A program made the translations under genes and the position numbers. Source: Planctomycetota bacterium (lineage in GTDB: Bacteria; Planctomycetota; JACOTG01). From it: a stretch of DNA of 36,333 nucleotides. Position 1 is the first letter of the stretch. Each line of letters starts with the position of its first letter. Location of the stretch: NCBI GenBank assembly GCA_016178505.1, contig JACOTG010000237.1, positions 1-36,333 of the forward strand, given 5' to 3'. Below, piece by piece: positions 13,685 through 23,534 of the stretch. Below the pieces are notes generated by a model. It was not told where the DNA came from, did not search any database, and worked only from the letters and a program-made list of their open reading frames with translations.

Positions 13685-15241
13685 ATGCGAGTGTCGCGAT
13701 GGTTGTGTTCGATTGCTGCGCTTTCGTTCGGCTTGGCCGGAACCGCTTCGGCTCAGCAGTCTGAGGAGCAGCTTCGAAACGAGGTCGAGGCGCTGAAGAA
13801 AAAGGACGAGGAGAAGAACCGACAGATCGAAGAACTCCAGCAGTCGATCCGAAAGCTCCAGGAGCAGTTTGCGGGGCGGACGGATCCGCAGCTCCACGAG
13901 GCCGACGCGGCCGCGCTGAGCCAGGAAGTCGAGAAGTACAACAAGAAGATGGAGAAAGAGGTCCCGACCACAGATCGCTTCGGTGAGCCGCTGTCGGACG
14001 CGATCAAGAGCCTCCAGGTCTCGATGCAGGCTCGAACGCGAGGCGAGTACAACAACAACCTCACCGACTTCAACCACCGGAATGACGACGAGCTGACGTT
14101 CGGCAGCTATCGATTCCGGCTCGGCGTCGGCGCGAACGTCACCGACGACCTGAGCATCTATCTCGAGACACAGGCCGCCGGGTTCGCGGGCGATCAGCCG
14201 CCCGGTTCCGGAAACAGCAACACGTCGAACGACCTCGACCCGTACCAGGGCTTCATCCGATGGAACAATTTCCTCGACGACAAGGACACCTACGCGAAGG
14301 TCGGTCGTCAGGAAATGGTCTACGGCAGCGAGATGCTGGTCGGCGACCGCGATTTCGGTTTCGGTCAGTCTTTCGACGGCGTCCGGATCACGCGAGACAA
14401 CAACGATTACGAGGCGTCGATCTGGGCCGTTCGCGTCGTCGAGAACGACGTCCCGGCTCTCGCGGCGTCGGGTTTCGCACACGACGAGAACGTCAACTTC
14501 TACGGCGCCTACTACACCGCCAAGACGCTCGTCGACAACGGGAAGCTGGACCTGTACTGGATGTGGTTGGCGGACCACGACAGCACGCCCGACCCGAGCT
14601 TGCTCCGCCGTGAAGACGATCGCCACACATTCGGCGCCCGCCTCGCGGGCGATGTCGGCGACGGCTTCGACTACAACGCCGAGTTCGCGTTCCAGGTCGG
14701 CGATGGCACCGACATCAACGGTCGAAGCCGAAACATCAACCATGCGAACGGGCTCGAGGCGTGGCTCGGCTACACGTTCAAGGACGCCGATTGGCGACCG
14801 TGGATTGCCGCCAAGTACGCTCGCGCGTCGGGCGACAGCAATCCGAACGATCACAACGACGAGTCGTTCAATCCGTTGTTCCAGGACAATCACGGGCGAT
14901 ACGGCTTCGCCGACTTGTTCAACTTCTCGAATCTGCAGGTGCTCGGGCTCATGGCGACCGTCGACCCTTGCGACAAGTGGACCCTCGGAGCCAACTACTA
15001 CTACTTCCTGGCAGACGAGGCGAAGGACGCCACCAATCCGCTTGGAGTTTCCGCCGGAGCCGGCAGCAGCCGCGGCATCGGAGAAGAGGTCGACCTGTAC
15101 GCCAACTACAAGGTCGCGAAGCATGTTTCGCTCGGCTTGAACTACAGCCATCTGTTCACGCACAAGTACATCGACAACCAGATCGGTCGGATCTCGGACG
15201 GAGCGGATCGGGCGTACGTGAACTTCGACGTTCATTTCTGA
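13685..15241 (+). CDS. AlgE-like (alginate export family) outer-membrane beta-barrel with N-terminal coiled coil
   Basis: ATG 13685 follows AGGGAGGGG; an upstream in-frame ATG (13664) has no such site. The 518-residue protein has a signal peptide ending TASA-QQ near residue 24. A coiled coil follows (about 25-62, EEQLRNEVEALKKKDEEK and on), then a long beta-rich region. Strand patterns such as FGSYRFRLGVGANV, YAKVGRQEMVYGSEMLVGDRDF, LDLYWMWLADH and the last strand ending VNFDVHF (terminal Phe) fit the alginate-export/porin superfamily. YAKVGRQEMVYG with FDGVRI is the family hallmark. Substrate is unknown; many members are general or sugar-type porins with no alginate link, and there are no alginate genes here. 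The coiled coil may cross to the peptidoglycan. Confidence 0.88.
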   Translation: MRVSRWLCSIAALSFGLAGTASAQQSEEQLRNEVEALKKKDEEKNRQIEELQQSIRKLQEQFAGRTDPQLHEADAAALSQEVEKYNKKMEKEVPTTDRFGEPLSDAIKSLQVSMQARTRGEYNNNLTDFNHRNDDELTFGSYRFRLGVGANVTDDLSIYLETQAAGFAGDQPPGSGNSNTSNDLDPYQGFIRWNNFLDDKDTYAKVGRQEMVYGSEMLVGDRDFGFGQSFDGVRITRDNNDYEASIWAVRVVENDVPALAASGFAHDENVNFYGAYYTAKTLVDNGKLDLYWMWLADHDSTPDPSLLRREDDRHTFGARLAGDVGDGFDYNAEFAFQVGDGTDINGRSRNINHANGLEAWLGYTFKDADWRPWIAAKYARASGDSNPNDHNDESFNPLFQDNHGRYGFADLFNFSNLQVLGLMATVDPCDKWTLGANYYYFLADEAKDATNPLGVSAGAGSSRGIGEEVDLYANYKVAKHVSLGLNYSHLFTHKYIDNQIGRISDGADRAYVNFDVHF

Positions 15242-15330
15242 GCGGCAACGTCGAGAGCAGAACCGTTCGGGACTGCCAGTCGTGAGTCGTCGATTCGGAG
15301 TCGTTTTCGATCGTCAAGTGAAGCCAACGA

Positions 15331-15357
15331 CGGGAGGCAGGCGACGCCTGCCTCCCG
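15331..15357 (+). terminator. Strong hairpin after the porin gene
   Basis: A perfect 12-bp stem (15331-15342 with 15346-15357, arms CGGGAGGCAGGC/GCCTGCCTCCCG) closes a GAC loop. Only CTT follows, so it is a weak intrinsic terminator or a 3' stabiliser for the porin mRNA. Confidence 0.55.
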
Positions 15358-15376
15358 CTTCGTCGAGTGGGGACTC

Positions 15377-16267
15377 ATGCCGGGACCACAGCGCTACAAG
15401 CCGGGAGACTTCCTCGGCATTCCGAAAGGTGAAGAAGGCAAGCCCGACGCGCCGTTCGTGATCTTTCCGGTATCGTACGAGGCGACCGTCACCTACCAAC
15501 GCGGCACGGGTCGAGGCGCAAAGGCCGCCATCGAGGCCTCGCACCAGGTCGAGCTGTGGGACGAAGAGCTCGGCATGGAGACCTATCGCGTCGGGATCCG
15601 CACGGTCGACGGATTCTCCTCGACGGCGAAGCCCGAGCGAGCGCTCGTCGAGCTGCGTCGGCGGTATGCGGTACTTCTCCAACCCGACCGCGTGATCGCG
15701 ATGATCGGCGGCGAACACTCGATCACGCTTCCCGCCGTGCAGGCGTGCGCCGAGGTGCACCGCGGACTGTCCGTTCTCCAGATCGACGCCCACGCGGACT
15801 TGCGCGACGAGTACGAGGGCACGAAGCTCGGGCACGGATGCGTGATGCGGCGCGCCAGCGAGATCTGTCCGATCGTGCAAGTCGGGATTCGAAGCTTGTC
15901 CCTCGAAGAAGAAACGTATCGGCAAAAGGGATCGATCACGACGTTCTTCGCGCACCGCGATCGGGGCCGCGACGTTTCGGACGCCGTGCTCGCCGCCCTG
16001 ACCGACACGGTCTACGTCACGATCGATCTCGACGGGTTCGATCCGTCGCTCGTTCCCGGCACCGGCACTCCGGAGCCCGGCGGGCTCGGCTGGGCCGAAG
16101 TGACGCACCTTTTGCGCAAGGTCGCTGCGAACCGGCGCATCGTGGGCTTCGACGTCGTGGAGCTCCTGCCTCTCGGCAGCAACGCCGTGAGCGACTTCGT
16201 CGCAGCTCGCCTCACGTATCGAATGATCGGATACGTGGTGCGCGGACGAGACGTCGCGAAACTCTGA
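15377..16267 (+). CDS. speB: Agmatinase / ureohydrolase family protein
   Basis: The 296-residue protein belongs to the arginase/agmatinase family, which uses two Mn2+ ions to hydrolyse guanidino groups. The metal ligands are all visible: H114 in GGEHS, D137/H139/D141 in DAHADLR, and D217/D219 in TIDLDGFDPS, followed by PGTGTPEPGGL. This is the bacterial agmatinase layout, so putrescine plus urea from agmatine is the likely reaction. The family also includes guanidinobutyrase and other guanidino hydrolases, so substrate is not certain. No arginine decarboxylase is in the window. GTGGGG precedes the ATG as a moderate ribosome site. Confidence 0.9.
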   Translation: MPGPQRYKPGDFLGIPKGEEGKPDAPFVIFPVSYEATVTYQRGTGRGAKAAIEASHQVELWDEELGMETYRVGIRTVDGFSSTAKPERALVELRRRYAVLLQPDRVIAMIGGEHSITLPAVQACAEVHRGLSVLQIDAHADLRDEYEGTKLGHGCVMRRASEICPIVQVGIRSLSLEEETYRQKGSITTFFAHRDRGRDVSDAVLAALTDTVYVTIDLDGFDPSLVPGTGTPEPGGLGWAEVTHLLRKVAANRRIVGFDVVELLPLGSNAVSDFVAARLTYRMIGYVVRGRDVAKL

Positions 16268-16347
16268 TCGATGCCGACGACGATCCGTTCGTCGGATAGG
16301 ATGTTCGTTTGGCAGTTTGTTCGTCGATGCGTCGACGGAGAGAAACG

Positions 16348-16884
16348 ATGAGCGACGGCGACTCGATCCCGGAGCTTCGACCCGCGAAACCGAAGCGCCC
16401 GCTTCCGATCGCGATCGCGCTCTCGTTCTTCCTCGTCCCGGCGGGCGCGTTCCTGTGGGTCCATCGCGACTCGTGGTTGCCGTCGTCCGATTCGCGAGCC
16501 AGCGCTCCGCCCGTGGTTCATCACGAAGAGCCCCCGCCGCCGCACGTGGAGCCGCCGCCGCGCGTCGCCGAACCCGTGAGGCCGCCGGGACCGGTCGAAA
16601 AGAAGCCGGCCGAAACGGTTCCGGACGTCGCCGACATCAAGGAGGTCGATCGTCTGCTGCAAGAAGGGGAGCAGGCGCTACGCGACGGGCGTGGAAAGCC
16701 CAATTCGGTCGAAGCGACGCGAGCCGCGCTCGGCTCCTTCGAGAAGGCCCGTGATCTATTGCGTGGCTACTTGGAGAAGCATCCGGACCGCGAGCGCTTC
16801 GTCGCCAATCGGATGAAGCAGACGAATTCCCAGATCGCATGGTGCAGAAAGACTCTGCCCATCGACATCGGAAACAAGCGTTAG
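16348..16884 (+). CDS. Membrane-anchored proline-rich protein of unknown function
   Basis: ATG 16348 follows GGAG (16337-16340), and upstream in-frame codons are not needed. The 178-residue protein has a short cytoplasmic head with KPKR, one membrane helix (about 20-38, PIAIALSFFLVPAGAFLWV), and a Pro/Glu/Val-rich stalk (residues ~52-90). A helical C-terminal part (about 95-165) includes LLQEGEQALRDGRG and FEKARDLLRGYLEKHPDRERF, resembling a single TPR-like helix pair. I recognise no family. It faces the zinc-ribbon gene at 16892-17872 tail to tail, 7 bases apart; both are one-pass proteins with a long Pro-rich linker and may work together. Confidence 0.75.
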   Translation: MSDGDSIPELRPAKPKRPLPIAIALSFFLVPAGAFLWVHRDSWLPSSDSRASAPPVVHHEEPPPPHVEPPPRVAEPVRPPGPVEKKPAETVPDVADIKEVDRLLQEGEQALRDGRGKPNSVEATRAALGSFEKARDLLRGYLEKHPDRERFVANRMKQTNSQIAWCRKTLPIDIGNKR

Positions 16885-16891
16885 GTCGAAA

Positions 16892-17872
16892 CTATTTCGG
16901 AGTCGACGGCTCTTCTGGCTTCGTCCCGCTTCGCTTCTCTTCGTCGATCGGCATCCACCACTGGAACCAGCGTTGGATCGACGCCTCGCGTTGCTTTAGC
17001 GTCGCCTTGTCGTTTCCCTGGACCGGGTATTGGATCTTCTCCCACACCTCGTCGCCCGCGATGTCGTGCAGCGTCTGATTGATCAAGCTTCCGACGAGGA
17101 TCTCTTGCTCGTCGTCGATCTTGATCTCTTGTAGGCGCGTCAGGAGTCGCGGCACCGCCGGTTGACCGATCTCCACGAGTCGCTCCTTCGCTCGCTTCGA
17201 CTCGCGAGTGAGGTCGAGGTTGGTGAGGGTGGCAAGCAACTCGTTGATTTCGGTCTTCATCGCTTCGGACGTGTCGGGAAGGAAGGCGAGAGCCTGCGGC
17301 TTGTAGCGGGTGACCTTCGGCTTCAGGGGCTTCGGAGGCTCGGCCGCCTTTTTCTCTTTCTCCTTTTGTTCCAATTCGCGTCTTGCGATCTCGGCAGAAG
17401 AGACCGGCGGCGTCGCCGATTCGGGCGGTGCGGTTGCCTTCGCGGTGTCGGTGGTCGCCCTCACGGGTTCTGCGGCCGGCTCCTTCTTCCCCAAGCTGAG
17501 GAAGACGACGATCAAGACGGCCACCACGACGACGAACGCCACGCCGGAGATGACGTAGGCAGGCGAGAGTTTTCCCGGCTCCTTTTGGCGAATGCGGTCG
17601 GCGTAGGACCCGGGCTGATGCGAAGGGCGCGGTCTCGCGGACGCTCGTGCCGCGGATGACGTGGGCGCGACTCGGCCGGGAGCACGTGTGCCCCGCGGGG
17701 CTGGTGCTGCCGCGACGACGCGCCGTTCGGGCTCAGCCGCTTTCGGAGACGCGTCCGCTTCGACGTCGATGGTCGCACCGCACTTCTTGCAGTGGACCTG
17801 CCTCGCCGAGAACGTGTCGGGCAGTCGGTAGCGCGCGCCGCAACCGGCGCAGACGATCGAACGCTCGCTCAT
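16892..17872 (-). CDS. MJ0042-type zinc-ribbon protein with one membrane helix and HEAT-like C-terminus
   Basis: The 326-residue protein starts with a zinc ribbon of the MJ0042 type: C8 and C11 (CAGC), then C28 and C31 (CKKC), with RYRLPD between. An Ala/Pro/Arg-rich disordered linker follows. One membrane helix lies at about 104-127 ([20 protein letters not shown]), then a Lys/Glu/Pro-rich stretch. The helical C-terminus contains [19 protein letters not shown], a typical HEAT-like phrase. ATG 17872 follows GAGAGGAG. This architecture is frequent in Planctomycetota and Myxococcota, from memory, with no defined role. The ribbon would be cytoplasmic and the repeat domain periplasmic. It has its own divergent spacing from uvrB. 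Confidence 0.85.
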   Translation of the reverse strand: MSERSIVCAGCGARYRLPDTFSARQVHCKKCGATIDVEADASPKAAEPERRVVAAAPAPRGTRAPGRVAPTSSAARASARPRPSHQPGSYADRIRQKEPGKLSPAYVISGVAFVVVVAVLIVVFLSLGKKEPAAEPVRATTDTAKATAPPESATPPVSSAEIARRELEQKEKEKKAAEPPKPLKPKVTRYKPQALAFLPDTSEAMKTEINELLATLTNLDLTRESKRAKERLVEIGQPAVPRLLTRLQEIKIDDEQEILVGSLINQTLHDIAGDEVWEKIQYPVQGNDKATLKQREASIQRWFQWWMPIDEEKRSGTKPEEPSTPK

Positions 17873-18013
17873 CGGTCGCTCCTCTCTTCGGTCGCGGCTC
17901 TCGGAACATTCTCGTGGTCGCAGCCGGCCGCCATGATAGCCGGCGCCCGCGGACGATGCGACATCGTCGTGCTACCATCGCTCTCCCCGAACGGAAATCG
18001 GAGGCTCTCGCTC

Positions 18014-20026
18014 GTGGATCGCTTCAAGCTCGTTTCGGAGTTCCGCCCGACCGGCGATCAACCGCGCGCGATCGATGCGATCACGCGCGGGATCGTCGAC
18101 GGCCGCGAGCACCAGGTGCTCCTCGGCGTCACGGGGTCGGGAAAGACGTTCACGATGGCGAACATCGTGGCGAACGTGAACCGCCCGGCGCTGGTGATCG
18201 CTCACAACAAGACGCTCGCCGCCCAGCTCTTCACGGAGTTCAAGTCGCTCTTCCCCGAGAACGCCGTCGAGTACTTCGTTTCCTACTACGACTACTACCA
18301 GCCCGAGGCCTACATCCCGTCGACCGACACCTACATCGAGAAGGACGCTTCGATCAACGACACGATCGATCAGATGCGCCACAGCGCGACGCGATCGCTC
18401 ATCGAACGACGCGACGTGTTGATCGTCGCCTCGGTGTCGGCGATCTATGGCCTCGGTTCGCCGGACGAGTACCACGACATGGTGGTCGACCTCGCGCGCG
18501 GCGTCGACGTCGACCGAGACGTCGTGCTCCGAAAGCTCGCGCAGATGCAGTACACGAGGAACGATTTCGACCTGCACCGCGGCTCTTTTCGCGCGCGCGG
18601 CGACGTGGTGGAGGTTTTCCCGTCGTACTCGGATGCATCGGCGATCCGGATCGAGTTCTTCGGCGACAGCGTAGAAGCGATCGTCGAGGTCGACCCGCTG
18701 CGCGGCGAGATCCTCCACGAGCTGGATCGGGTGACGGTCTATCCGGCGAGCCACTACGTGACCCCGCAGGCAAAGCTCGCGATCGCCGTCGACGGCATCG
18801 AGGCCGAGCTGGTGACGCGATTGGCGGAACTCCGCGCGGGCGGCAAGCTCCTCGAGGCCCAACGGCTCGAGCAGCGCACGCGCTACGACGTCGAGCTCAT
18901 GCGCGAGGTCGGCTTTTGCCCGGGCATCGAGAACTACTCGCGGCATCTCGACGGCCGATCACCCGGCGCACCGCCCGCGACGCTCGTCAGCTACTTCCCG
19001 CAGGATTGGCTTCTCTTCGTGGACGAGAGTCACGCCACGATTCCACAGCTTGCCGGAATGAACCGCGGCGACCGGGCGCGAAAGGGGACGCTCGTCGACT
19101 TCGGCTTTCGGCTCCCGTCCGCCGTCGACAATCGTCCACTTCGGCTCGACGAGTTCGAGCAGCGCGTCCGCCAAGCGGTCTACGTCTCGGCCACGCCCGC
19201 GGAGTACGAGCTCACGAAAGCACAGGGCGCGGTCGTGGAATTGATCATCCGGCCGACGGGCCTCGTCGACCCCGAGATCGAAGTTCGACCGGCGCGCGGG
19301 CAAGTGGACGATCTCCTCGGCGAGATCCGCAAGCGGACCGAGCGCTCCGAGCGCGTGCTCGTGACGACGCTCACGAAGCGGATGGCGGAGGAGCTGACCG
19401 AGTACTACCGAGAGCTCGGCGTGAAGGTTCGCTACCTGCACTCGGACATCGAGACGCTCGAACGAACCGAGATCATTCGCGACCTTCGCCGGGGGATCTT
19501 CGACGTGCTCGTCGGGATCAACCTCTTGCGCGAAGGGCTCGACATCCCCGAAGTCTCGCTCGTGGCCATCCTCGACGCCGACAAGGAAGGATTCCTGCGA
19601 AGCGAGCGAAGCCTCATCCAAACCTGCGGACGCGCGGCCCGGAACCTCGCGGGACGAGTGATCCTCTACGCCGAATCGGAAACTCCGTCGATGCAGGCCG
19701 CGATCGCCGAGACGCGCCGTCGCCGCGCGATCCAATCCGCGCACAACGTCGAGCACGGAATCACTCCGACGACGATCCGCAAAGACATCCCGGATCCGAT
19801 GGCGATGCTCGCCGAGGCCGCCGACGGCGCGGGCGAGCGAACAGGGAAGCGCGGCGGAACGTCCACCGGCAAACGTCCGGCGGCCCTCGATCTGAAGGCG
19901 ATCCCAGAGCGCGTGGAGCGATTGCGCCGGGAGATGCGCGAGGCCGCGGAGCACCTCCAGTTCGAGCGTGCCGCGGAGTTGCGGGACGAGATTCGCCGCC
20001 TCGAGAAGATCGAGCTGGAGTTCTAA
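18014..20026 (+). CDS. uvrB: Excinuclease ABC subunit B
   Basis: UvrB verifies DNA damage and recruits UvrC in nucleotide excision repair. The GTG start lies 9 bases after GGAGG and yields [20 protein letters not shown], the normal UvrB beginning; the longer upstream frame is not conserved-looking. The 670-residue protein has Walker A GVTGSGKT (38-45), the tyrosine-rich damage-probing hairpin (about 91-111), the DExH-type VDESH box, helicase motif VI region QTCGRAARN, and a C-terminal UVR coiled coil ([14 protein letters not shown]) that binds UvrC. Length is normal. The stop is 18 bases before uvrC, so they form one operon. Confidence 0.97.
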   Translation: MDRFKLVSEFRPTGDQPRAIDAITRGIVDGREHQVLLGVTGSGKTFTMANIVANVNRPALVIAHNKTLAAQLFTEFKSLFPENAVEYFVSYYDYYQPEAYIPSTDTYIEKDASINDTIDQMRHSATRSLIERRDVLIVASVSAIYGLGSPDEYHDMVVDLARGVDVDRDVVLRKLAQMQYTRNDFDLHRGSFRARGDVVEVFPSYSDASAIRIEFFGDSVEAIVEVDPLRGEILHELDRVTVYPASHYVTPQAKLAIAVDGIEAELVTRLAELRAGGKLLEAQRLEQRTRYDVELMREVGFCPGIENYSRHLDGRSPGAPPATLVSYFPQDWLLFVDESHATIPQLAGMNRGDRARKGTLVDFGFRLPSAVDNRPLRLDEFEQRVRQAVYVSATPAEYELTKAQGAVVELIIRPTGLVDPEIEVRPARGQVDDLLGEIRKRTERSERVLVTTLTKRMAEELTEYYRELGVKVRYLHSDIETLERTEIIRDLRRGIFDVLVGINLLREGLDIPEVSLVAILDADKEGFLRSERSLIQTCGRAARNLAGRVILYAESETPSMQAAIAETRRRRAIQSAHNVEHGITPTTIRKDIPDPMAMLAEAADGAGERTGKRGGTSTGKRPAALDLKAIPERVERLRREMREAAEHLQFERAAELRDEIRRLEKIELEF

Positions 20027-20044
20027 CGCGGAGTAGCCGGATCC

Positions 20045-21895
20045 ATGGCGACCCCCGAGGTCTTGCAGAAGGTGCAATCGCTGCCCGGTGATCCCGGCGT
20101 GTATCTACTCCGCGGCGCGAAGGGAGAGGTCCTCTACGTCGGCAAGGCGAAGAGCCTTCGGAGCCGCGTCCGGAGCTACTTCCAATCTTCCGGCGACACC
20201 CGGCCGCTCGCCCGCTACCTCGATTCGTTGACGCGCGACGTCGAGGTCGTCGTCACCGACACCGAAAAGGAAGCGCTCCTCCTCGAAAACACATTCATCA
20301 AGCGGCACAAGCCGCGCTTCAACATCCGCCTCAAGGACGACAAGACCTACTTGAGCCTCCGCATCGATCCGCGCGAAGAGTTTCCGCGGCTGCACTGGGT
20401 GAGGCGATGGCGGCGCGACGGTGCGCACTACTTCGGTCCGTTTTCGGGATCGGCCGCGCTTCGCGAGACGTTTCGCTTCATCCAGAAGACGTTCGGTTTG
20501 CGCGCGTGCAGCGATTCGGTTTTCCGGAACCGGAGTCGGCCCTGCATGCTGCACCAGATCGATCGTTGCTCCGCGCCGTGCGTCGGCATCATCGACCGCG
20601 AGGCCTACGCGAATCGCACCGAGGAAGCCGTTCGATTCCTGCGCGGCAGCCGCGAGCAAACGCGAGCAACCGTCGAGCGTCTTCGCGTCGCGATGCGCGA
20701 AGCCTCCGCCGCCATGGAATTCGAGCGAGCCGCGAACCTGCGCGATCAGATCGATGCGATCGAGAAGAGCCTCGAATTGCAGAAGGTCGAGACCGACTCG
20801 GCCGCCGATCGCGACGTCTTCGGCTTGCACCGCGAGGGTGCGATCGCCGAGGTTGCCGTTCTGCACTTCCGCGACGGCAAGCTCGTCTCGAGTCGCGCCG
20901 ATGCCTTTCGAAGCGAGCTTCCGGACGGGGACATCTTGTCGAGCTACCTCGAGCAGTTCTACGACTCGGAGCGCTACGTCCCGGCCGAGATCCTCTTGCC
21001 GGCGGAAGTCGAGGACCGCGACGTCCTCGAGGAATGGCTTCGAGAGCGGCGCGGCGGCGCGGTTTCGATCCTGTCGCCGAAACGCGGCGAGAAGGACGAG
21101 CTCGTTCGACTCGCGTCGCGAAATGCCGAGGTGGCGCTCCATGCGAGCGAGGCGCAAACCGAGCGCATCGAGGCGATGCTCGTCGCACTTCGGTCGAAGC
21201 TGGCACTGTCGGCGATCCCGCGGCGCATCCACGCGTTCGACGTGTCGAACCTCCATGGCGACGAGGCCGTGGGCTCGCGCGTCGCGTTCGACGCCGGCGA
21301 ACCGGATCGGGATCAGTACCGGCGCTTTCGGATCCGGACGGTGGAGGCGCCCGACGACGTGGCGTCGATCCGCGAGATCGTCCGCCGCAGCCTCGAGCAC
21401 GACCGCGACGCGGAGATCGCTGCGCCGGATCTCGTGATCGTGGACGGCGGTCCGACGCAGGTCCGAGCCGGTGTCGAAGCCGCTGAGGCCGCCGGATTCC
21501 CCGGCATCGACGTCGTCGGCCTCGCCAAGGGTCGATCGCTCCGCCGCCGAACCGGCACACGCCCGGGCGGCGAGGATCGCGCCGTGCTCCGGGACGGACG
21601 CGAGGTCCGGTTCGACGCGTCGTCAGCCGAGCTTCGCCTCCTTCAGCGCATTCGCGACGAGGCGCATCGTACGGCGATCCGCTACCACCGCCTTCGTCGC
21701 AGCGCATCGCGTCTCCGTTCGCCGCTCGATGAAGTCGAAGGGCTCGGACCGAAGCGGCGCCATCTGCTCCTCAAGCGCTTCGGTGGACTTCAGGGCTTGA
21801 AGGCGGCGTCGCTCGACGACCTCATCGCACTACCGGAGATTCCGGAGCCCGTTGCGCGCCGGATCCACGCTCTCTTCCACGCTGACGAGGCGTGA
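20045..21895 (+). CDS. uvrC: Excinuclease ABC subunit C
   Basis: UvrC makes both incisions around a lesion. The 616-residue protein has the N-terminal GIY-YIG nuclease (GVYLLRG...VLYVGKA, residues 18-35) and four cysteines C155, C167, C175 and C179. Their 11-7-3 spacing is that of the iron-sulfur cluster in E. coli UvrC. A UVR motif follows near 215-235 (MEFERAANLRDQIDAIE). The RNase H-like nuclease region includes FDVSNLHG and LVIVDGG. A tandem helix-hairpin-helix pair (VEGLGPKRRHLLLKRFGG...) ends the protein. It is complete. It overlaps nothing but ends 2 bases before the end of the opposing xerD. Confidence 0.97.
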   Translation: MATPEVLQKVQSLPGDPGVYLLRGAKGEVLYVGKAKSLRSRVRSYFQSSGDTRPLARYLDSLTRDVEVVVTDTEKEALLLENTFIKRHKPRFNIRLKDDKTYLSLRIDPREEFPRLHWVRRWRRDGAHYFGPFSGSAALRETFRFIQKTFGLRACSDSVFRNRSRPCMLHQIDRCSAPCVGIIDREAYANRTEEAVRFLRGSREQTRATVERLRVAMREASAAMEFERAANLRDQIDAIEKSLELQKVETDSAADRDVFGLHREGAIAEVAVLHFRDGKLVSSRADAFRSELPDGDILSSYLEQFYDSERYVPAEILLPAEVEDRDVLEEWLRERRGGAVSILSPKRGEKDELVRLASRNAEVALHASEAQTERIEAMLVALRSKLALSAIPRRIHAFDVSNLHGDEAVGSRVAFDAGEPDRDQYRRFRIRTVEAPDDVASIREIVRRSLEHDRDAEIAAPDLVIVDGGPTQVRAGVEAAEAAGFPGIDVVGLAKGRSLRRRTGTRPGGEDRAVLRDGREVRFDASSAELRLLQRIRDEAHRTAIRYHRLRRSASRLRSPLDEVEGLGPKRRHLLLKRFGGLQGLKAASLDDLIALPEIPEPVARRIHALFHADEA

Positions 21896-21897
21896 TC

Positions 21898-22833
21898 TCA
21901 CGCTCGCGGGTGGAATTTGCGGTGCACGGCTCTCAGCCGGTCACGATCGAGGTGCGTGTACATCTGGGTCGTCGCGACCGATGCGTGGCCGAGCAATTCC
22001 TGCACGGATCGAATGTCGGCCCCCCCGGCGAGCAGGTGCGTCGCAAACGAGTGCCGAAGCAGATGCGGATAGCTGCGCTTCGGCAGTCCGATTCGTCGCG
22101 CGGCGGCCTTCACCGCGCGCCACACTCCGCCACGCCCGAGTGGACGCCCGATGCGATTGAGAAAGAGGGCACCACCGTCGGTGCGATCGCGAAGCAACGC
22201 GGGACGGGATCGGTCGAGGTAGCTCTCGAGGGCGACGATCGACGCGTCGGACATCGGCACGACGCGTTCGCGGTCCCCTTTTCCAATGCACCTCAGGTAA
22301 CGGTACGCCGTGTGGATCGAATCGAGCCGCAATCCCGCCGCTTCCGAGGCCCGCAAACCGCATCCATAGAGAATCTCCAGCAAGGCTCGATCGCGCAGGC
22401 CCTCCGGCGTGCGCGGGTTTGCCGAATCGATGAGCCGTTCGATCTCGGCCGGCTCGAGCACCGTAGGCAGGTTTCGGGACACGCGCGGCGCTTCGAGCGT
22501 GAACGTCGGATCGCGCTCGATCAAGCCCTCGAGAGTCAGCCAGCGGAAGAACGTTCGGGTTGCCGCGAGCGCGCGCGCGACCGAGCGTACCGATTGGCCG
22601 CGCTGCTTCTCGCTTCGAAGGAAGTCGAGCACCATGTCGGTGCCGCGAAGCGTGATTGGGTCGAGGCCTCGCCGGTCGAGTTCGGCGAGAAATCGCCCGA
22701 GATCGCGCCGGTAGGCGGCGACGGTGTTCCGACTCGATCCCTTCTCGAGCGAAAGATAGGCGACGAACTGCTCGAGAAGCTCGAACCTCTTCGCGTTGAC
22801 GTTCACGTCAGTCGTCGCGTTTTCGTTTTGCAC
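21898..22833 (-). CDS. xerD: Site-specific tyrosine recombinase XerD
   Basis: XerC/XerD resolve chromosome dimers at dif. The 311-residue protein has the SAM-like N-terminal DNA-binding domain (residues ~15-105) and the catalytic domain with R161, K185, H257, R260, H283 and nucleophile Y292 (HLLRHSF, LLGHASVATTQMYTH). The end DRLRAVHRKFHPRA is close to E. coli XerD and supports XerD over XerC. The GTG at 22831-22833 is used as start; a GTG ten codons in (NVNAKRF) is an alternative. No dif-like site was found nearby. No cluster of mobile genes adjoins it, so it is the housekeeping copy. Confidence 0.93.
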   Translation of the reverse strand: MQNENATTDVNVNAKRFELLEQFVAYLSLEKGSSRNTVAAYRRDLGRFLAELDRRGLDPITLRGTDMVLDFLRSEKQRGQSVRSVARALAATRTFFRWLTLEGLIERDPTFTLEAPRVSRNLPTVLEPAEIERLIDSANPRTPEGLRDRALLEILYGCGLRASEAAGLRLDSIHTAYRYLRCIGKGDRERVVPMSDASIVALESYLDRSRPALLRDRTDGGALFLNRIGRPLGRGGVWRAVKAAARRIGLPKRSYPHLLRHSFATHLLAGGADIRSVQELLGHASVATTQMYTHLDRDRLRAVHRKFHPRA

Positions 22834-23332
22834 TCCGATCGAGGTGTTGCCGCTGTGGAAGCCGGCAGAGGATAAGGCTTCGACTCGGCGCCGCAGAGTT
22901 TTTTTTTGACACGATTTCCCACCTGCGCTAGAAAGGCCGGACCACTTGTCGCGGCGAGAGGGATATCGTCCACCGCGGTCGTCACGCGTTTGGTTTTCTC
23001 AACGTACTATTAAATCGCATCCATCGCGGAGATTACACGCGCAAGCGACCGTTGACGCACGTCGCGAGTGTCGAGATTCCTGAACAGAAGTCGCGAGGGC
23101 GCGGGCTACCAAATCGGATCATCGATTGCGCTCGTTCGATTTTCACGATCCAACGGGCCGAGAGAAAGGGGGTTGCACGAACGCGGCCGACTTTCGGCAT
23201 CGAGTTCAGTCGCAGGAATGACGTTTGCGACTGATGCGGGCATCCGCTGGCTACGGCCATGCGGTGCATTCGGGGGATCGGAAACTGAGTGTTTAGAGAT
23301 TAAAGCCAGTGAATCCCATCGAAACTCAAACC
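22834..23332. other. Gene-poor stretch between xerD and the DUF2292 gene
   Basis: About 500 bases without a supportable protein gene. The left side holds a strong promoter reading right (22906-22934). AT-richer segments lie near 23005-23015 (ACTATTAAATCG) and 23290-23305. Short frames here have no ribosome site and no plausible composition. The distance from promoter to next gene (about 390 bases) leaves room for a small RNA or a long 5' leader; I could not match it to 6S RNA, tmRNA or a known riboswitch. Confidence 0.4.
22906..22934 (+). promoter_or_regulatory. Strong sigma70-type promoter
   Basis: A perfect -35 TTGACA (22906-22911), a 17-base spacer and TAGAAA (22929-22934), preceded by a run of T. 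It points away from xerD toward the DUF2292 gene, with no close reading frame. Confidence 0.6.
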
Positions 23333-23473
23333 ATGGAAAAGGTCGAGCAGAACAAGAAGTACCTCAAAGAGATTCAGAAGCTCATCGAGGATGACTTCTA
23401 CGGCAAGATCGTAATCTCCATGGAAAAGGGTCGGATCGTCTTCCTGCGCAAAGAGCAGACGATCAAACTCTAG
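23333..23473 (+). CDS. Small DUF2292 (YezD-like) protein
   Basis: The 46-residue frame from ATG 23333 to TAG 23471-23473 gives a charged helix (MEKVEQNKKYLKEIQKLIED) and then two strands with YGKIVISMEKGRIVFLRKE. This is the pattern of the DUF2292 family (a helix, then GxIxIxxxxGRIVxIxxxE). An in-frame GTG at 23309 would add eight residues; neither start has a good ribosome site. The gene ends in a strong terminator at 23535-23581. The family's role is unknown; members are common near sulfate-assimilation and sulfur genes, which is family knowledge and not shown here. Confidence 0.75.
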   Translation: MEKVEQNKKYLKEIQKLIEDDFYGKIVISMEKGRIVFLRKEQTIKL

Positions 23474-23534
23474 TCGACGACTGCAGACTCGAGGTGCATC
23501 GCGAGTCGTGACGTCGGTTGGTGCTGAACCAGTC

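Noticed and set aside
17647-20091. 814-residue plus-strand frame over uvrB
   Set aside because: Overlaps uvrB in another frame; no motif, Arg-rich.
23068-23394. 108-residue frame in the gene-poor stretch
   Set aside because: Runs into the DUF2292 gene in another frame, has no ribosome site and looks random.
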